DNA from: Flavobacteriaceae bacterium
GTDB taxonomy: Bacteria; Bacteroidota; Bacteroidia; Flavobacteriales; Flavobacteriaceae
Length of the DNA: 43,254 nucleotides
Reading direction: 5' to 3'
NCBI GenBank assembly: GCA_947371275.1
Contig: CANBOV010000013.1
Span: 1 to 43,254 of the forward strand
Position 1 is the first letter of the stretch. Each line of letters opens with the position of its first letter. The notes below the pieces were generated by a model. The model did not search any database. It saw only the letters and a program-made list of their open reading frames with translations, and was not told the DNA's origin. Below, one piece after another: positions 25,781 through 34,352 of the stretch. The translations under genes and the position numbers were made by a program.

Positions 25781-26308
25781 TTATTTTTTTATCAATTGAA
25801 ACATCCCTTCATCACAATAGGAGTCCTTAGTGAAATTCCAGTCCTTTTTAACACCGATAATTTCGAAACCAAATGTAGTAAAAAGTGCAATACTCGCTTT
25901 GTTTTCAATACTTATATTTGCATACAATTGATGCAATTGTAATTGCTGGAAAGCATACGCTATAACTAATTCTAATGCTTGTTTTCCATAACCATTATTC
26001 CTAAGCTTTTCATTCTGAATTACAATTCCAATTCCTGCCCGACTATTTTTTGGGTCAAAATCAAAAAGATCAATCAACCCGATAGCTTCATTATGTAAAT
26101 TTATACAAATCGCTAATCGCAATTGTTTAGCTTCATAGATGTCTTGATGTGCATTTTCAAGATACTGTCTGATAAGAAATTTACTGTATGGAGTTTGTGT
26201 ATTACTAACTTCCCATAGAGATTCATCGTTTTCTATAGCATATACAAAATCTAAATCTTCAGGCTCAAGAGCTCGCAAATAAATAGTATCCCCCTGAAGT
26301 GTTACCAT
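25781..26308 (-). CDS. GNAT-family acetyltransferase (RimJ/RimL-like)
   Basis: 175 residues. It begins GDTIYLRALEPEDLDFVYAIEND, the common start of the RimL-type GNAT subgroup, with NAGIGIV-like and LRNNGYGKQALELVIAYAF (motif A) and NKASIALFTTFGFE (motif B). The substrate could be a ribosomal protein N-terminus, an amino acid or an antibiotic; not resolvable by eye. It overlaps the end of dapF by seven bases, so it is translationally coupled to it. Confidence 0.92.
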   Translation of the reverse strand: MVTLQGDTIYLRALEPEDLDFVYAIENDESLWEVSNTQTPYSKFLIRQYLENAHQDIYEAKQLRLAICINLHNEAIGLIDLFDFDPKNSRAGIGIVIQNEKLRNNGYGKQALELVIAYAFQQLQLHQLYANISIENKASIALFTTFGFEIIGVKKDWNFTKDSYCDEGMFQLIKK

Positions 26309-27087
26309 AGCACTTCCCCTTCAAATACAAAATCAGCAGGACCTTGCAAAAAAACATTAGTGTAGGTTTCCCCTACTTTAACAAACGAAACCTCTAATAT
26401 TCCTCCTTCAACCTTTAATTGAATATGCTGAGAAGACGTTTTACCTATTGCATTCATAGCAATTGCTGTAGCAGTAGCTCCTGTCCCGCATGATAAAGTT
26501 TCATCTTCAACCCCGCGTTCATAAGTTCGTAAAGCAAAATGAGTATCGCTCAATTGCTTAACAAAATTAACATTGCTTCCAGTTTGCCCATATAAAGTAG
26601 AATACCTTATTTTTGAACCTTCCTTTTTAACATCATAGTCATTAAGTGTTTCTACCATCATCACATGATGTGGAGAGCCAGTATTCATAAAAACAAAATC
26701 ATTTTCTATTTTAACAAAATCAACATCTTTCATTTGAAGTGAAATCAATCCGTTATCCAAAACTGTAGCATGATGTAGACCATCAATAGCATTAAAAACA
26801 ATTTCATTGCCCTCTACAACCATTAACTTTTTAGCAAAAGCTACTATACAACGCCCCCCATTACCACACATTGAACTTTCATTTCCATCCGAATTATAAT
26901 AAACCATTCGGAAATCAGTTTCACTATCGTTTTCTAACAATAATAAACCGTCAGCTCCTATTCCAAATCGACGGTCACAAAGTCGTTTAATAAGTGCTGT
27001 ATTGTCTTTTGGAAAAATATTTTGACGATTGTCTATCATGACAAAGTCATTACCGGTACCTTGATATTTAGCAAAATTGATTTTCAT
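26302..27087 (-). CDS. dapF: Diaminopimelate epimerase
   Basis: 261 residues. Converts LL- to meso-diaminopimelate for lysine and peptidoglycan synthesis. The two catalytic cysteines are visible: Cys74 in SSMCGNGGRC and Cys200 in ETLSCGTGATATA, and the start KYQGTGNDFVMID is canonical. First gene of the minus-strand operon with the GNAT protein, MltG and DUF2279. A -7 box lies 18 bases upstream. Confidence 0.96.
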   Translation of the reverse strand: MKINFAKYQGTGNDFVMIDNRQNIFPKDNTALIKRLCDRRFGIGADGLLLLENDSETDFRMVYYNSDGNESSMCGNGGRCIVAFAKKLMVVEGNEIVFNAIDGLHHATVLDNGLISLQMKDVDFVKIENDFVFMNTGSPHHVMMVETLNDYDVKKEGSKIRYSTLYGQTGSNVNFVKQLSDTHFALRTYERGVEDETLSCGTGATATAIAMNAIGKTSSQHIQLKVEGGILEVSFVKVGETYTNVFLQGPADFVFEGEVLW

Positions 27088-27104
27088 AATACTATTAACT
27101 TAGA

Positions 27105-27112
27105 CAAATATA
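27105..27112 (-). promoter_or_regulatory. -7 box (TATATTTG) of the dapF operon
   Basis: Exact TAnnTTTG on the minus strand, about 18 bases before the dapF ATG. No clear TTG at -33. Confidence 0.45.
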
Positions 27113-27220
27113 GCAAATATTAAGATTAACTTAAAAAGTGTTAAACGAGCGTTAAATGGTATTAATGAAAAAATCGAAAGTTTATAATTTTACATTAAAA
27201 TAATTTAAATTGTAATGATT

Positions 27221-28609
27221 ATGAAACGACTATCAAGTTTATTTTTAGTTTCTTTAGTAAGCGGAGCAACCACTCTTGGAGCTTACAAATTATTTCTAGA
27301 AGGAAAAGACAATCACAATTCGATTGTAACTACTGCTCCTACAAACTATTATAAAAACACTGGCTTTAATGGTGAAGCAGTTGATTTTACGTCAGCAGCC
27401 GAAAACGCAGTGCACACAGTAGTACATGTTAAAAATGTGTCTATTAGAACTGTTTCAAATCCTATTATGGAGTTTTTTTATGGTTCGAGAGGTGGTCAAC
27501 AACAAGAACAAATTGGAACGGGTTCTGGAGTTATTATTTCTGAGGACGGATATATTGTAACTAATAATCATGTTATTCAAGATGCTTCCGAGCTAGAAGT
27601 AACCTTAAACAACAATAAATCCTATAAAGCAAAGGTCATTGGAACCGATTCTAAAATGGATATTGCTTTATTAAAAATCAATGCCGATGAAAAACTACCT
27701 TATTCTACCTTTGCAGACTCAGATCAGGTAAAAGTTGGTGAATGGGTTTTAGCGGTAGGAAATCCCTATAACTTAACATCAACAGTCACGGCGGGAATAG
27801 TATCAGCCAAAGCTAGAAATTTAGAAAATAACGGTCTTCAATCATTCATCCAAACAGACGCTGCGGTAAACCCAGGAAATAGCGGTGGAGCTCTGGTCAA
27901 TACACATGGAGAACTAATAGGAATCAATACAATGATTTCATCACCAACCGGCAGTTATGCTGGATATTCTTTTGCTATCCCCTCCAATATCACTCGAAAA
28001 ATAATTGAAGATATAATGGAATTTGGTGGGGTACAAAGAGGAATCCTCGGGGTTGAAGGCTCTGAGCTAAACAGCAAAGTTTCTCAAGAATTTGGAATTA
28101 AAGACACTGAAGGGTTTTATATAAATAAAGTGACGAAAAATTCAGGAGCTGAAAAAGCAGGAATGCAAAAAGGAGATGTAATCAAAAAATTAGACGGGCA
28201 AAACATCACTACTTTTGCTGAATTAACAGGATACATTAGCACTAAAAGGCCTAATGATAAAGTAGTAGTAACCTTTGTAAGGGAAGGTCAAACCAAAATA
28301 GCGTCTGTAGCACTTATTAAAAATGATGTTTTTACAACTGAATTCAAAGGTCTAGAATTAGAAAACATTTCGTCTACTGACAAAAAGAAATTCAATATTG
28401 ATTACGGAGTTCGTATCAAAGAAATTAATAACGACAATCTAAAACCATATTATGATCAATTAAAAGGCGGTATTATTCTCTCTGTCGATAATGTGAAAGC
28501 TACTGATGTGGAAACAATCTCTAGATTCTTAAATAAAAAGAACGAAAATCAAAATGTGAGTATTCAAATGATAAACGGAATCGGACAAATTATTCAGGTT
28601 ATTATATAA
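27221..28609 (+). CDS. degP: HtrA/DegP-type periplasmic serine protease
   Basis: 462 residues from the ATG at 27221; an ATG two codons earlier (27215) is equally possible. A hydrophobic N-terminus (LSSLFLVSLVSGATTLGAYKLF) serves as signal or anchor. The trypsin-like domain has the triad His (TNNHVI), Asp (SKMDIALLK) and Ser (NPGNSGGAL), at about 119, 149 and 223 counted from 27215. Two PDZ domains follow (about 265-365 and 375-462), with GILGVEGSELN and GAEKAGMQKGDVIKKLDG in the first. It degrades misfolded envelope proteins. It is divergent from dapF and has its own terminator. Stress control is likely but not shown by the sequence. Confidence 0.94.
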   Translation: MKRLSSLFLVSLVSGATTLGAYKLFLEGKDNHNSIVTTAPTNYYKNTGFNGEAVDFTSAAENAVHTVVHVKNVSIRTVSNPIMEFFYGSRGGQQQEQIGTGSGVIISEDGYIVTNNHVIQDASELEVTLNNNKSYKAKVIGTDSKMDIALLKINADEKLPYSTFADSDQVKVGEWVLAVGNPYNLTSTVTAGIVSAKARNLENNGLQSFIQTDAAVNPGNSGGALVNTHGELIGINTMISSPTGSYAGYSFAIPSNITRKIIEDIMEFGGVQRGILGVEGSELNSKVSQEFGIKDTEGFYINKVTKNSGAEKAGMQKGDVIKKLDGQNITTFAELTGYISTKRPNDKVVVTFVREGQTKIASVALIKNDVFTTEFKGLELENISSTDKKKFNIDYGVRIKEINNDNLKPYYDQLKGGIILSVDNVKATDVETISRFLNKKNENQNVSIQMINGIGQIIQVII

Positions 28610-28630
28610 TTCACCTTACTTACTTTCCCA

Positions 28631-28664
28631 AAAAAGCCAGTCCTTAAACAGATTGGCTTTTTTA
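28631..28664 (+). terminator. Terminator of the HtrA gene
   Basis: AAAAGCCAGTC pairs with GATTGGCTTTT (one G-T pair) and is followed by more T. Confidence 0.8.
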
Positions 28665-28709
28665 TTTAAAAAAGTTACGAAATCGTTTTCGTAAAAGAGA
28701 GCTAATCAC

Positions 28710-28717
28710 TATTTTTG
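28710..28717 (+). promoter_or_regulatory. -7 box (TATTTTTG) of the GAPDH gene
   Basis: Exact TAnnTTTG about 43 bases before the ATG. TTTC stands at the -33 position in place of TTTG. Confidence 0.45.
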
Positions 28718-28760
28718 CGCCAAATTTTATTTTAAACGCAACTAAATACTTATTTCTTTT

Positions 28761-30209
28761 ATGAACAGTAATACTTTATACGAGAAGGAATTGTCATTTC
28801 AAGCTGACCGACGTAAAGCGGGAGTCGAATTTATCAAAATTATTAGCGATTTATGGTATGACAAATCAATTGAACTGGTGCTTTTCAGAAATCAATTAAT
28901 TGACCGAAACGTAAGCGATATCATTAATCTGCACGAATACGCAGGTGAATTTGTTCAAAAACCGATTAACGTTTTCGACTCAGTTGAAATCGCAAGAGCT
29001 ATTTTAAATTTAGATTTACCTCCCTCTCGAATTGATATTGGAAAACTCACCTACGAATACCATTTAGAAGACAATAAATATCATGATGCAAGAGCCTTTG
29101 TAATAGACAAACTCAGAAATGCAAAAAACTCTAAAAATATAAAACCAAAAGATGTAATTTTATATGGTTTTGGTCGAATTGGTCGTTTACTCGCTCGTGA
29201 AATGATGAGTAAAATAGGTAAGGGTCAACAATTACGATTAAGAGCAATTGTAACTCGTGATCGAAACGACGCAACTTCCTTAGAAAAAAGAGCTTCATTA
29301 TTACGTTATGATTCTGTACATGGAGATTTTGAAGGCTCAGTACAAGCAGACGTAGAAAATAACGCCTTAATCATAAACGGAACTACCGTTCATATCATTA
29401 CAGCATCAGGTCCAGAAGAAATTGACTATACATTATATGGAATTGAAAAAGCTTTAGTAATTGATAACACTGGAGCCTTTACAACTGAAGAAGCTTTAAA
29501 ACGCCATTTAACCTCCAAAGGTGTTGAAAAAGTTTTATTAACAGCCCCTGGCAAAGGAGTGCCAAATATTGTATATGGTGTAAATCACAATGAATACAAT
29601 CCAGATGTGGTAAACATCTTCTCAGCCGCTTCATGTACTACCAATGCAATTACCCCTATATTGCAAGCCGTCGAAGAGACGCTTGGCGTTGTTAAAGGTC
29701 ATTTAGAAACCATCCATGCCTATACTAATGACCAAAATCTAGTCGATAATATGCACAAAAAATACCGTCGTGGACGTGCAGCCGCTTTAAACATGGTTAT
29801 TACTGAAACCGGAGCAGGTACCGCCGTAGCAAAAGCACTTCCAAGCTTGGCAGGGAAATTAACTTCAAATGCTATACGTGTTCCAGTTCCTAATGGATCT
29901 TTAGTCGTGCTAAACCTTGAAGTCTCAAAACCTACTACAATTGAAGAAGTAAACGCTATTATGAAAAAATATGCCTTAGAAGGTGAATTGGTAGAGCAGA
30001 TAAAATATTCATTAAATAACGAATTGGTTTCCTCTGACATTGTAGGAACTTCGGCTCCATCAATTTACGATAGTAACGCAACAATAGTGTCTAATGATGG
30101 AAATAACATAGTCCTCTATGTTTGGTATGATAACGAATATGGATATAGCCATCAAGTAATTCGCTTAGCAAAATACATTGCCAAAGTAAGACGATATACC
30201 TACTATTAA
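28761..30209 (+). CDS. gap: Glyceraldehyde-3-phosphate dehydrogenase, long form
   Basis: 482 residues, against about 335 for ordinary GAPDH. The NAD(P)-binding motif GFGRIGR is at 136-142, the catalytic Cys292 in AASCTTN, and TIHAYTNDQNLVD and RRGRAAALNMV mark the catalytic domain. The first roughly 130 residues (ELSFQADRRKAGVEFIKIISDLWYD and onward) form an extra, mostly helical domain before the Rossmann fold. Long-form GAPDHs of this kind occur in Bacteroidota, often next to a standard copy elsewhere in the genome. Whether it works in glycolysis or gluconeogenesis, and with NAD or NADP, is not decided here. Own promoter and a strong terminator. Confidence 0.93.
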   Translation: MNSNTLYEKELSFQADRRKAGVEFIKIISDLWYDKSIELVLFRNQLIDRNVSDIINLHEYAGEFVQKPINVFDSVEIARAILNLDLPPSRIDIGKLTYEYHLEDNKYHDARAFVIDKLRNAKNSKNIKPKDVILYGFGRIGRLLAREMMSKIGKGQQLRLRAIVTRDRNDATSLEKRASLLRYDSVHGDFEGSVQADVENNALIINGTTVHIITASGPEEIDYTLYGIEKALVIDNTGAFTTEEALKRHLTSKGVEKVLLTAPGKGVPNIVYGVNHNEYNPDVVNIFSAASCTTNAITPILQAVEETLGVVKGHLETIHAYTNDQNLVDNMHKKYRRGRAAALNMVITETGAGTAVAKALPSLAGKLTSNAIRVPVPNGSLVVLNLEVSKPTTIEEVNAIMKKYALEGELVEQIKYSLNNELVSSDIVGTSAPSIYDSNATIVSNDGNNIVLYVWYDNEYGYSHQVIRLAKYIAKVRRYTYY

Positions 30210-30259
30210 TTTTTAAAATATTAGCTTTAATCCTTCATTACAAAAGGATTTTATGACCT

Positions 30260-30303
30260 AAACGGCGTTATTAACAAAAAATTGTTAATAACGCCGTTTT
30301 ATA
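30260..30303 (+). terminator. Strong hairpin after the GAPDH gene
   Basis: A perfect 18-bp stem, AAACGGCGTTATTAACAA with its complement, and loop AAAA, with a short T run inside and after the second arm. It lies 50 bases after the stop codon. Confidence 0.75.
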
Positions 30304-30357
30304 TTGAATTAATTATTACTTTTCGCCTTCCAAACTAATGCCCTAAATCGTTGAAAT

Positions 30358-30729
30358 ATGAAAAAAATAATCCTTAGCCTTTTTGCGCTAAGTTGTTTTG
30401 CCTTTTCTTCACACGAAGACCCGAATGTAACAACCTATAATTATGGCCATAATGGAATGGAGCTGGTCGCTCGTTCCAAAAAAGGAACTATAATTATTAG
30501 TACATTCAATTCAAAAATGACAATTCGTCAAGACATTGCCAATAAAGTATATGCTTTGTTTATAGCAAACAAATTAGAAAACAACAAAAAAGTTACAGTC
30601 AATGGGACTGAAGCAAATGTAACGGGCAAATGTATCATTAGAAAAAAGAAAGATTTAACCGCTGTCGATTTCTACTACGAAACAGTAGATTGGAATAATG
30701 GTCATAAGGAAATTTATAAAAGGAATTAA
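30358..30729 (+). CDS. Small secreted protein of unknown function
   Basis: 123 residues. KKIILSLFALSCFAFSS is a signal peptide with a Cys inside the hydrophobic part; it does not form a standard lipobox, so cleavage by signal peptidase I after about residue 18 is more likely. The mature part is basic and rich in Lys, Asn and Thr, with beta-strand-like patterns (GTIIISTFNSKMTI, KVTVNGTEANVTGKCIIRKKKDLTAVDFYYETVDW). I recognise no family. It shares a bidirectional terminator with the convergent aconitase gene. No promoter match. Confidence 0.75.
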   Translation: MKKIILSLFALSCFAFSSHEDPNVTTYNYGHNGMELVARSKKGTIIISTFNSKMTIRQDIANKVYALFIANKLENNKKVTVNGTEANVTGKCIIRKKKDLTAVDFYYETVDWNNGHKEIYKRN

Positions 30730-30734
30730 TTCAA

Positions 30735-30768
30735 AAAAAAAGCTCCGTCTAATGACGGAGCTTTTTTA
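30735..30768. terminator. Bidirectional terminator between the small secreted gene and aconitase
   Basis: AAAAAGCTCCGTC pairs perfectly with GACGGAGCTTTTT around TAAT, with A runs on the left and T runs on the right, so both directions are served. Confidence 0.85.
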
Positions 30769-30786
30769 ATATATACTTGTTTAAAA

Positions 30787-33051
30787 TTATGCTTTACCAG
30801 CTGCAATCAAATTCAAAGCAGACCCAGCAACAAACCAACCAATCTGGCTATCATTATAGGTGTGATTTGCCAAAATAAGATCCTTAGTTCCATCAGCATG
30901 AACAAACTCTAATGTCAATGGCTTATTAGGTGCAAATTCCGTTAAATCTAAGAAATTAATTGTATCATCTTCCTGAATTTTATCGTAATCCAATTCATTA
31001 GCAAAAGTCAAGGCCAACATCCCTTGTTTTTTCAAGTTTGTTTCATGAATACGAGCAAAAGATTTTACCAAAACCGCTTTCACCCCAAGGAAACGGGGTT
31101 CCATGGCAGCATGCTCACGAGACGATCCTTCACCATAGTTTTGATCTCCAACCACTATAGAAGGAACACTAGCCGCTTTATATGCTCTTGCAACAGCAGG
31201 CACGGCATCATATCCACCTGTCAATTGATTTTTTACTTTATTGGCTTCTTGATTATATGCATTTACAGCTCCAATCAACATATTATTAGAAATATTATCT
31301 AAGTGACCGCGAAAACGCAACCAAGGTCCCGCCATTGAAATATGATCAGTAGTACACTTGCCAAAAGCTTTAATAAGTAATTTTGCACCTACTATATTAT
31401 CACCGTCCCAAGCATCAAATGGTGCTAATAGCTGTAATCGCTCAGAAGTAAGTGAGACTGCAACCTGAACAGCAGACCCGTCGGCTGCTGGCGCTTGAAA
31501 TCCTGCATCATCTACTTCAAATCCTCTTGTAGGCAATTCATCTCCACTTGGCGGATTCAATCGCACTGCCTCCCCATTATCATTCAACAAGGTATCGGTA
31601 AGTGGATTAAAAGACAAATCTCCAGAAATAGCAAGTGCAGCAACCATTTCAGGTGATGTCACAAATGCATGTGTATTGGGATTTCCATCTGCACGTTTAG
31701 AAAAATTTCGGTTAAATGAATGCACTATAGTATTCTTTTCTCCTTTATCCGCCCCTGCTCTATCCCATTGTCCAATACAAGGACCACAAGCATTAGTAAA
31801 CACTTTCGTTCCCATTTTCTCAAATGTAGCAATGATTCCATCTCGCTCTATTGTATATCGAATTTGTTCTGATCCTGGGTTAATTCCAAACTCTGCTTTA
31901 GGAGTAATACCATGCGCTACTGCTTGCTCAACAATTGATGCAGCACGTGCCATATCTTCATATGATGAATTGGTACAAGAACCTATCAAGCCCCATTCCA
32001 CTTTTAAAGGCCAACCATTTGCAGCCGCCTCAGCTTTCATTTTTGAAACCGGCGTTCCTCTATCTGGCGTAAAAGGCCCATTAATATGAGGTTCTAATTC
32101 AGTTAAATTAATTTCAATTACTTGATCAAAAAACTGTTCTGGATTGGTATAAACTTCTAAATCACCTGTTAAGTACGAAGCTACTTTGTCAGCAGCATTG
32201 ACCACATCTTGACGTCCAGTTGCAGCAAGATATCTTCTCATAGAATCATCATACCCAAAAGTTGAAGTCGTAGCTCCAATCTCTGCTCCCATATTACATA
32301 TAGTACCTTTTCCAGTACAAGACATATTAGTTGCACCTTCACCAAAATACTCCACTATAGCGCCAGTTCCTCCTTTTACAGTAAGTATATCCGCCACTTT
32401 TAAAATAACATCTTTTGGAGCGGTCCAACCATTTAATTTTCCGGTTAATTTTACTCCAATCAATTTTGGAAATTTTAATTCCCATGACATACCCGACATA
32501 ACATCTACTGCATCAGCACCTCCAACACCAATGGCCAACATTCCTAATCCACCAGCATTTACTGTGTGTGAATCAGTACCAATCATCATTCCACCAGGAA
32601 AAGCATAGTTCTCTAATACAATTTGGTGAATTATACCCGACCCTGGTTTCCAAAAACCAATGCCATATTTATTTGATACCGATGAAAGAAAATCAAATAC
32701 CTCTTTAGATTGCGAATTAGCTACAGCCAAATCAGTGGTAGCGCCAACTTTTGCTTGGATTAAGTGATCACAATGCACCGTAGTTGGCACTGCTACTTTG
32801 CTTTTTCCAGCATGCATAAATTGCAATAATGCCATTTGAGCTGTCGCATCTTGACAAGCTACTCTATCAGGTGCAAAGTCTACATAATCTTTGCCGCGAT
32901 TAAATGCTTGAGAAGGCATTCCTTCCCATAGATGTGAATATAAGATCTTTTCAGATAAGGTAAGTGGACGACCAACTAACGCTCGAGCTTTATCCACTCG
33001 AGAAGCCATAGTAGCATACACTTTTTCAATCATTTCAATATCAAAAGCCAT
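30787..33051 (-). CDS. acn: Aconitate hydratase (mitochondrial-type)
   Basis: 754 residues, typical of the mitochondrial-like aconitases of Bacteroidota, shorter than AcnA or AcnB of E. coli. Interconverts citrate and isocitrate in the TCA cycle. Iron-sulfur cysteines are visible in [13 protein letters not shown] and in [14 protein letters not shown]. Active-site blocks are [44 protein letters not shown], and [18 protein letters not shown] in the swivel domain. Start: ATG at 33051 with a -7 box 29 bases upstream. Single gene. Confidence 0.96.
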   Translation of the reverse strand: MAFDIEMIEKVYATMASRVDKARALVGRPLTLSEKILYSHLWEGMPSQAFNRGKDYVDFAPDRVACQDATAQMALLQFMHAGKSKVAVPTTVHCDHLIQAKVGATTDLAVANSQSKEVFDFLSSVSNKYGIGFWKPGSGIIHQIVLENYAFPGGMMIGTDSHTVNAGGLGMLAIGVGGADAVDVMSGMSWELKFPKLIGVKLTGKLNGWTAPKDVILKVADILTVKGGTGAIVEYFGEGATNMSCTGKGTICNMGAEIGATTSTFGYDDSMRRYLAATGRQDVVNAADKVASYLTGDLEVYTNPEQFFDQVIEINLTELEPHINGPFTPDRGTPVSKMKAEAAANGWPLKVEWGLIGSCTNSSYEDMARAASIVEQAVAHGITPKAEFGINPGSEQIRYTIERDGIIATFEKMGTKVFTNACGPCIGQWDRAGADKGEKNTIVHSFNRNFSKRADGNPNTHAFVTSPEMVAALAISGDLSFNPLTDTLLNDNGEAVRLNPPSGDELPTRGFEVDDAGFQAPAADGSAVQVAVSLTSERLQLLAPFDAWDGDNIVGAKLLIKAFGKCTTDHISMAGPWLRFRGHLDNISNNMLIGAVNAYNQEANKVKNQLTGGYDAVPAVARAYKAASVPSIVVGDQNYGEGSSREHAAMEPRFLGVKAVLVKSFARIHETNLKKQGMLALTFANELDYDKIQEDDTINFLDLTEFAPNKPLTLEFVHADGTKDLILANHTYNDSQIGWFVAGSALNLIAAGKA

Positions 33052-33079
33052 AGTAATATAGGTTTATTTGTTTGCTATG

Positions 33080-33087
33080 CAAATTTA
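33080..33087 (-). promoter_or_regulatory. -7 box (TAAATTTG) of the aconitase gene
   Basis: Exact TAnnTTTG on the minus strand, about 29 bases before the start codon; no obvious -33 element. Confidence 0.5.
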
Positions 33088-33213
33088 CGAAATCGTTGTA
33101 CTTCTAAAAAGTTTTTAATAGAATATGTTAATCCACAAGGATGAATTATGGAAAGCGGATTTTTAGCAGGCCTTTATTATTAAATCTGTATTTAAAACCT
33201 AAAAAACTGCAAA

Positions 33214-34332
33214 TTATGAATTTTTATCCCTTAAATCCATTAATGGCTTTTCATAAAATCGATAGAGTAAATAGCTCAAAAAGAAAGTTAGTAAGACATA
33301 GACAAAAACAAATCCTAAGAGCTGAAAAGTATTTTGCGCATCATACGAAATATAATGCTTCAATAGCTGTAAAACAACACTATAATGCAAGAGATATACA
33401 GAATAGGAAACAACACTGATAAACACAATGGGCTTCTGATAAAATGCTGTTTCTGTTTTCCAATCCGACAATACGGGTAAAAAACATGCAACCCCAATCG
33501 ACACCATAGGTAAATACAATACATTCCATAAAAAAGGATATGTATCGATCATCAATCTAAAATATCCAATGGCTACAAATTGAAAAATAAAAACACTTAT
33601 TCCAATAACGAAGAATACATGCTTATTAGTTTGCCAAAATGATTTGTAAGTACAATAAATCCAACTACACAACACACCAATAAATATACTGTCCAAACGA
33701 TATAAAACTACTGCCTTTAAAGAGACATTCCATTGAGCTAGCGTAGTATTCATTGTGGTCAATTCATAATTTATTTTAGCACAAAAGAAAATAAAAATAA
33801 GGGCTAAAACGGCAACCAGAAAAAACCTTGATTTATGTTTGGGTTTGAGGAACCACGTCGCTAAAAAAAGGAACAAAGGCAAAACGATATAGGCATGCTC
33901 CTCAACAGCCAAACTCCATGATTCAGGAAAAAAAGGCAACATAGTAGTATTGATATTTTGTAAAAAAACAAAGTACTTCCACAAATAAGGCGTTGAATAG
34001 CCAACTATCGAAGCAATCCCTATATCAACTAGTAATACTAAAAAATAATTTGGAAACGTTCTATACCATCTGCGCTTAAGAAAATAAAAAACCTTCGAAA
34101 GGGTAAAATCTTCTTTTAAATACAAATCATACAAAATCTTCCCTATGAGAAACCCACTTAAGATAAAAAACACTTCAACGCCTAAAAAGCCAGACAACAC
34201 CATCATCTGATGAAATAAACTATTGGAATTAGGCAAAATCCATACACAATGCCCAAACAACACCATCAATATAGCAATAGCACGCATTAAATCCAATCCA
34301 AATATCCGTTGTTGATTTTGATTTCCAATCAT
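33214..34332 (-). CDS. Acyltransferase 3 family membrane protein
   Basis: 372 residues from the ATG at 34332. The frame stays open upstream to 34545, but that part is antisense to the neighbouring gene and unlike the family; the conserved start is QQRIFGLDLMRAIAILMVLFGH, in which the R-A-x-A-x-x-x-V-x-x-x-H pattern includes the catalytic-type His. A second motif, PESWSLAVEEHAYIVLPLFL, holds the acidic residue block of the family. About ten membrane helices follow (for example FFLVAVLALIFIFFCA, HVFFVIGISVFIFQFVAIGY). Family members O-acetylate cell-surface sugars. A promoter on the minus strand at 34363-34370 lies within the start of the divergent gene. Confidence 0.9.
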   Translation of the reverse strand: MIGNQNQQRIFGLDLMRAIAILMVLFGHCVWILPNSNSLFHQMMVLSGFLGVEVFFILSGFLIGKILYDLYLKEDFTLSKVFYFLKRRWYRTFPNYFLVLLVDIGIASIVGYSTPYLWKYFVFLQNINTTMLPFFPESWSLAVEEHAYIVLPLFLFLATWFLKPKHKSRFFLVAVLALIFIFFCAKINYELTTMNTTLAQWNVSLKAVVLYRLDSIFIGVLCSWIYCTYKSFWQTNKHVFFVIGISVFIFQFVAIGYFRLMIDTYPFLWNVLYLPMVSIGVACFLPVLSDWKTETAFYQKPIVFISVVSYSVYLLHYSVVLQLLKHYISYDAQNTFQLLGFVFVYVLLTFFLSYLLYRFYEKPLMDLRDKNS

Positions 34333-34348
34333 ATAAAATGTACTTTTG
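34317..34348 (+). promoter_or_regulatory. Promoter of the copper-monooxygenase-like gene (TTTG-N20-TACTTTTG)
   Basis: TTTG at 34317-34320 and TACTTTTG at 34341-34348 are 20 bases apart. The -33 part lies inside the first codons of the divergent acyltransferase gene. The -7 box ends four bases before the ATG at 34353. Confidence 0.6.
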
Positions 34349-34352
34349 TAGT

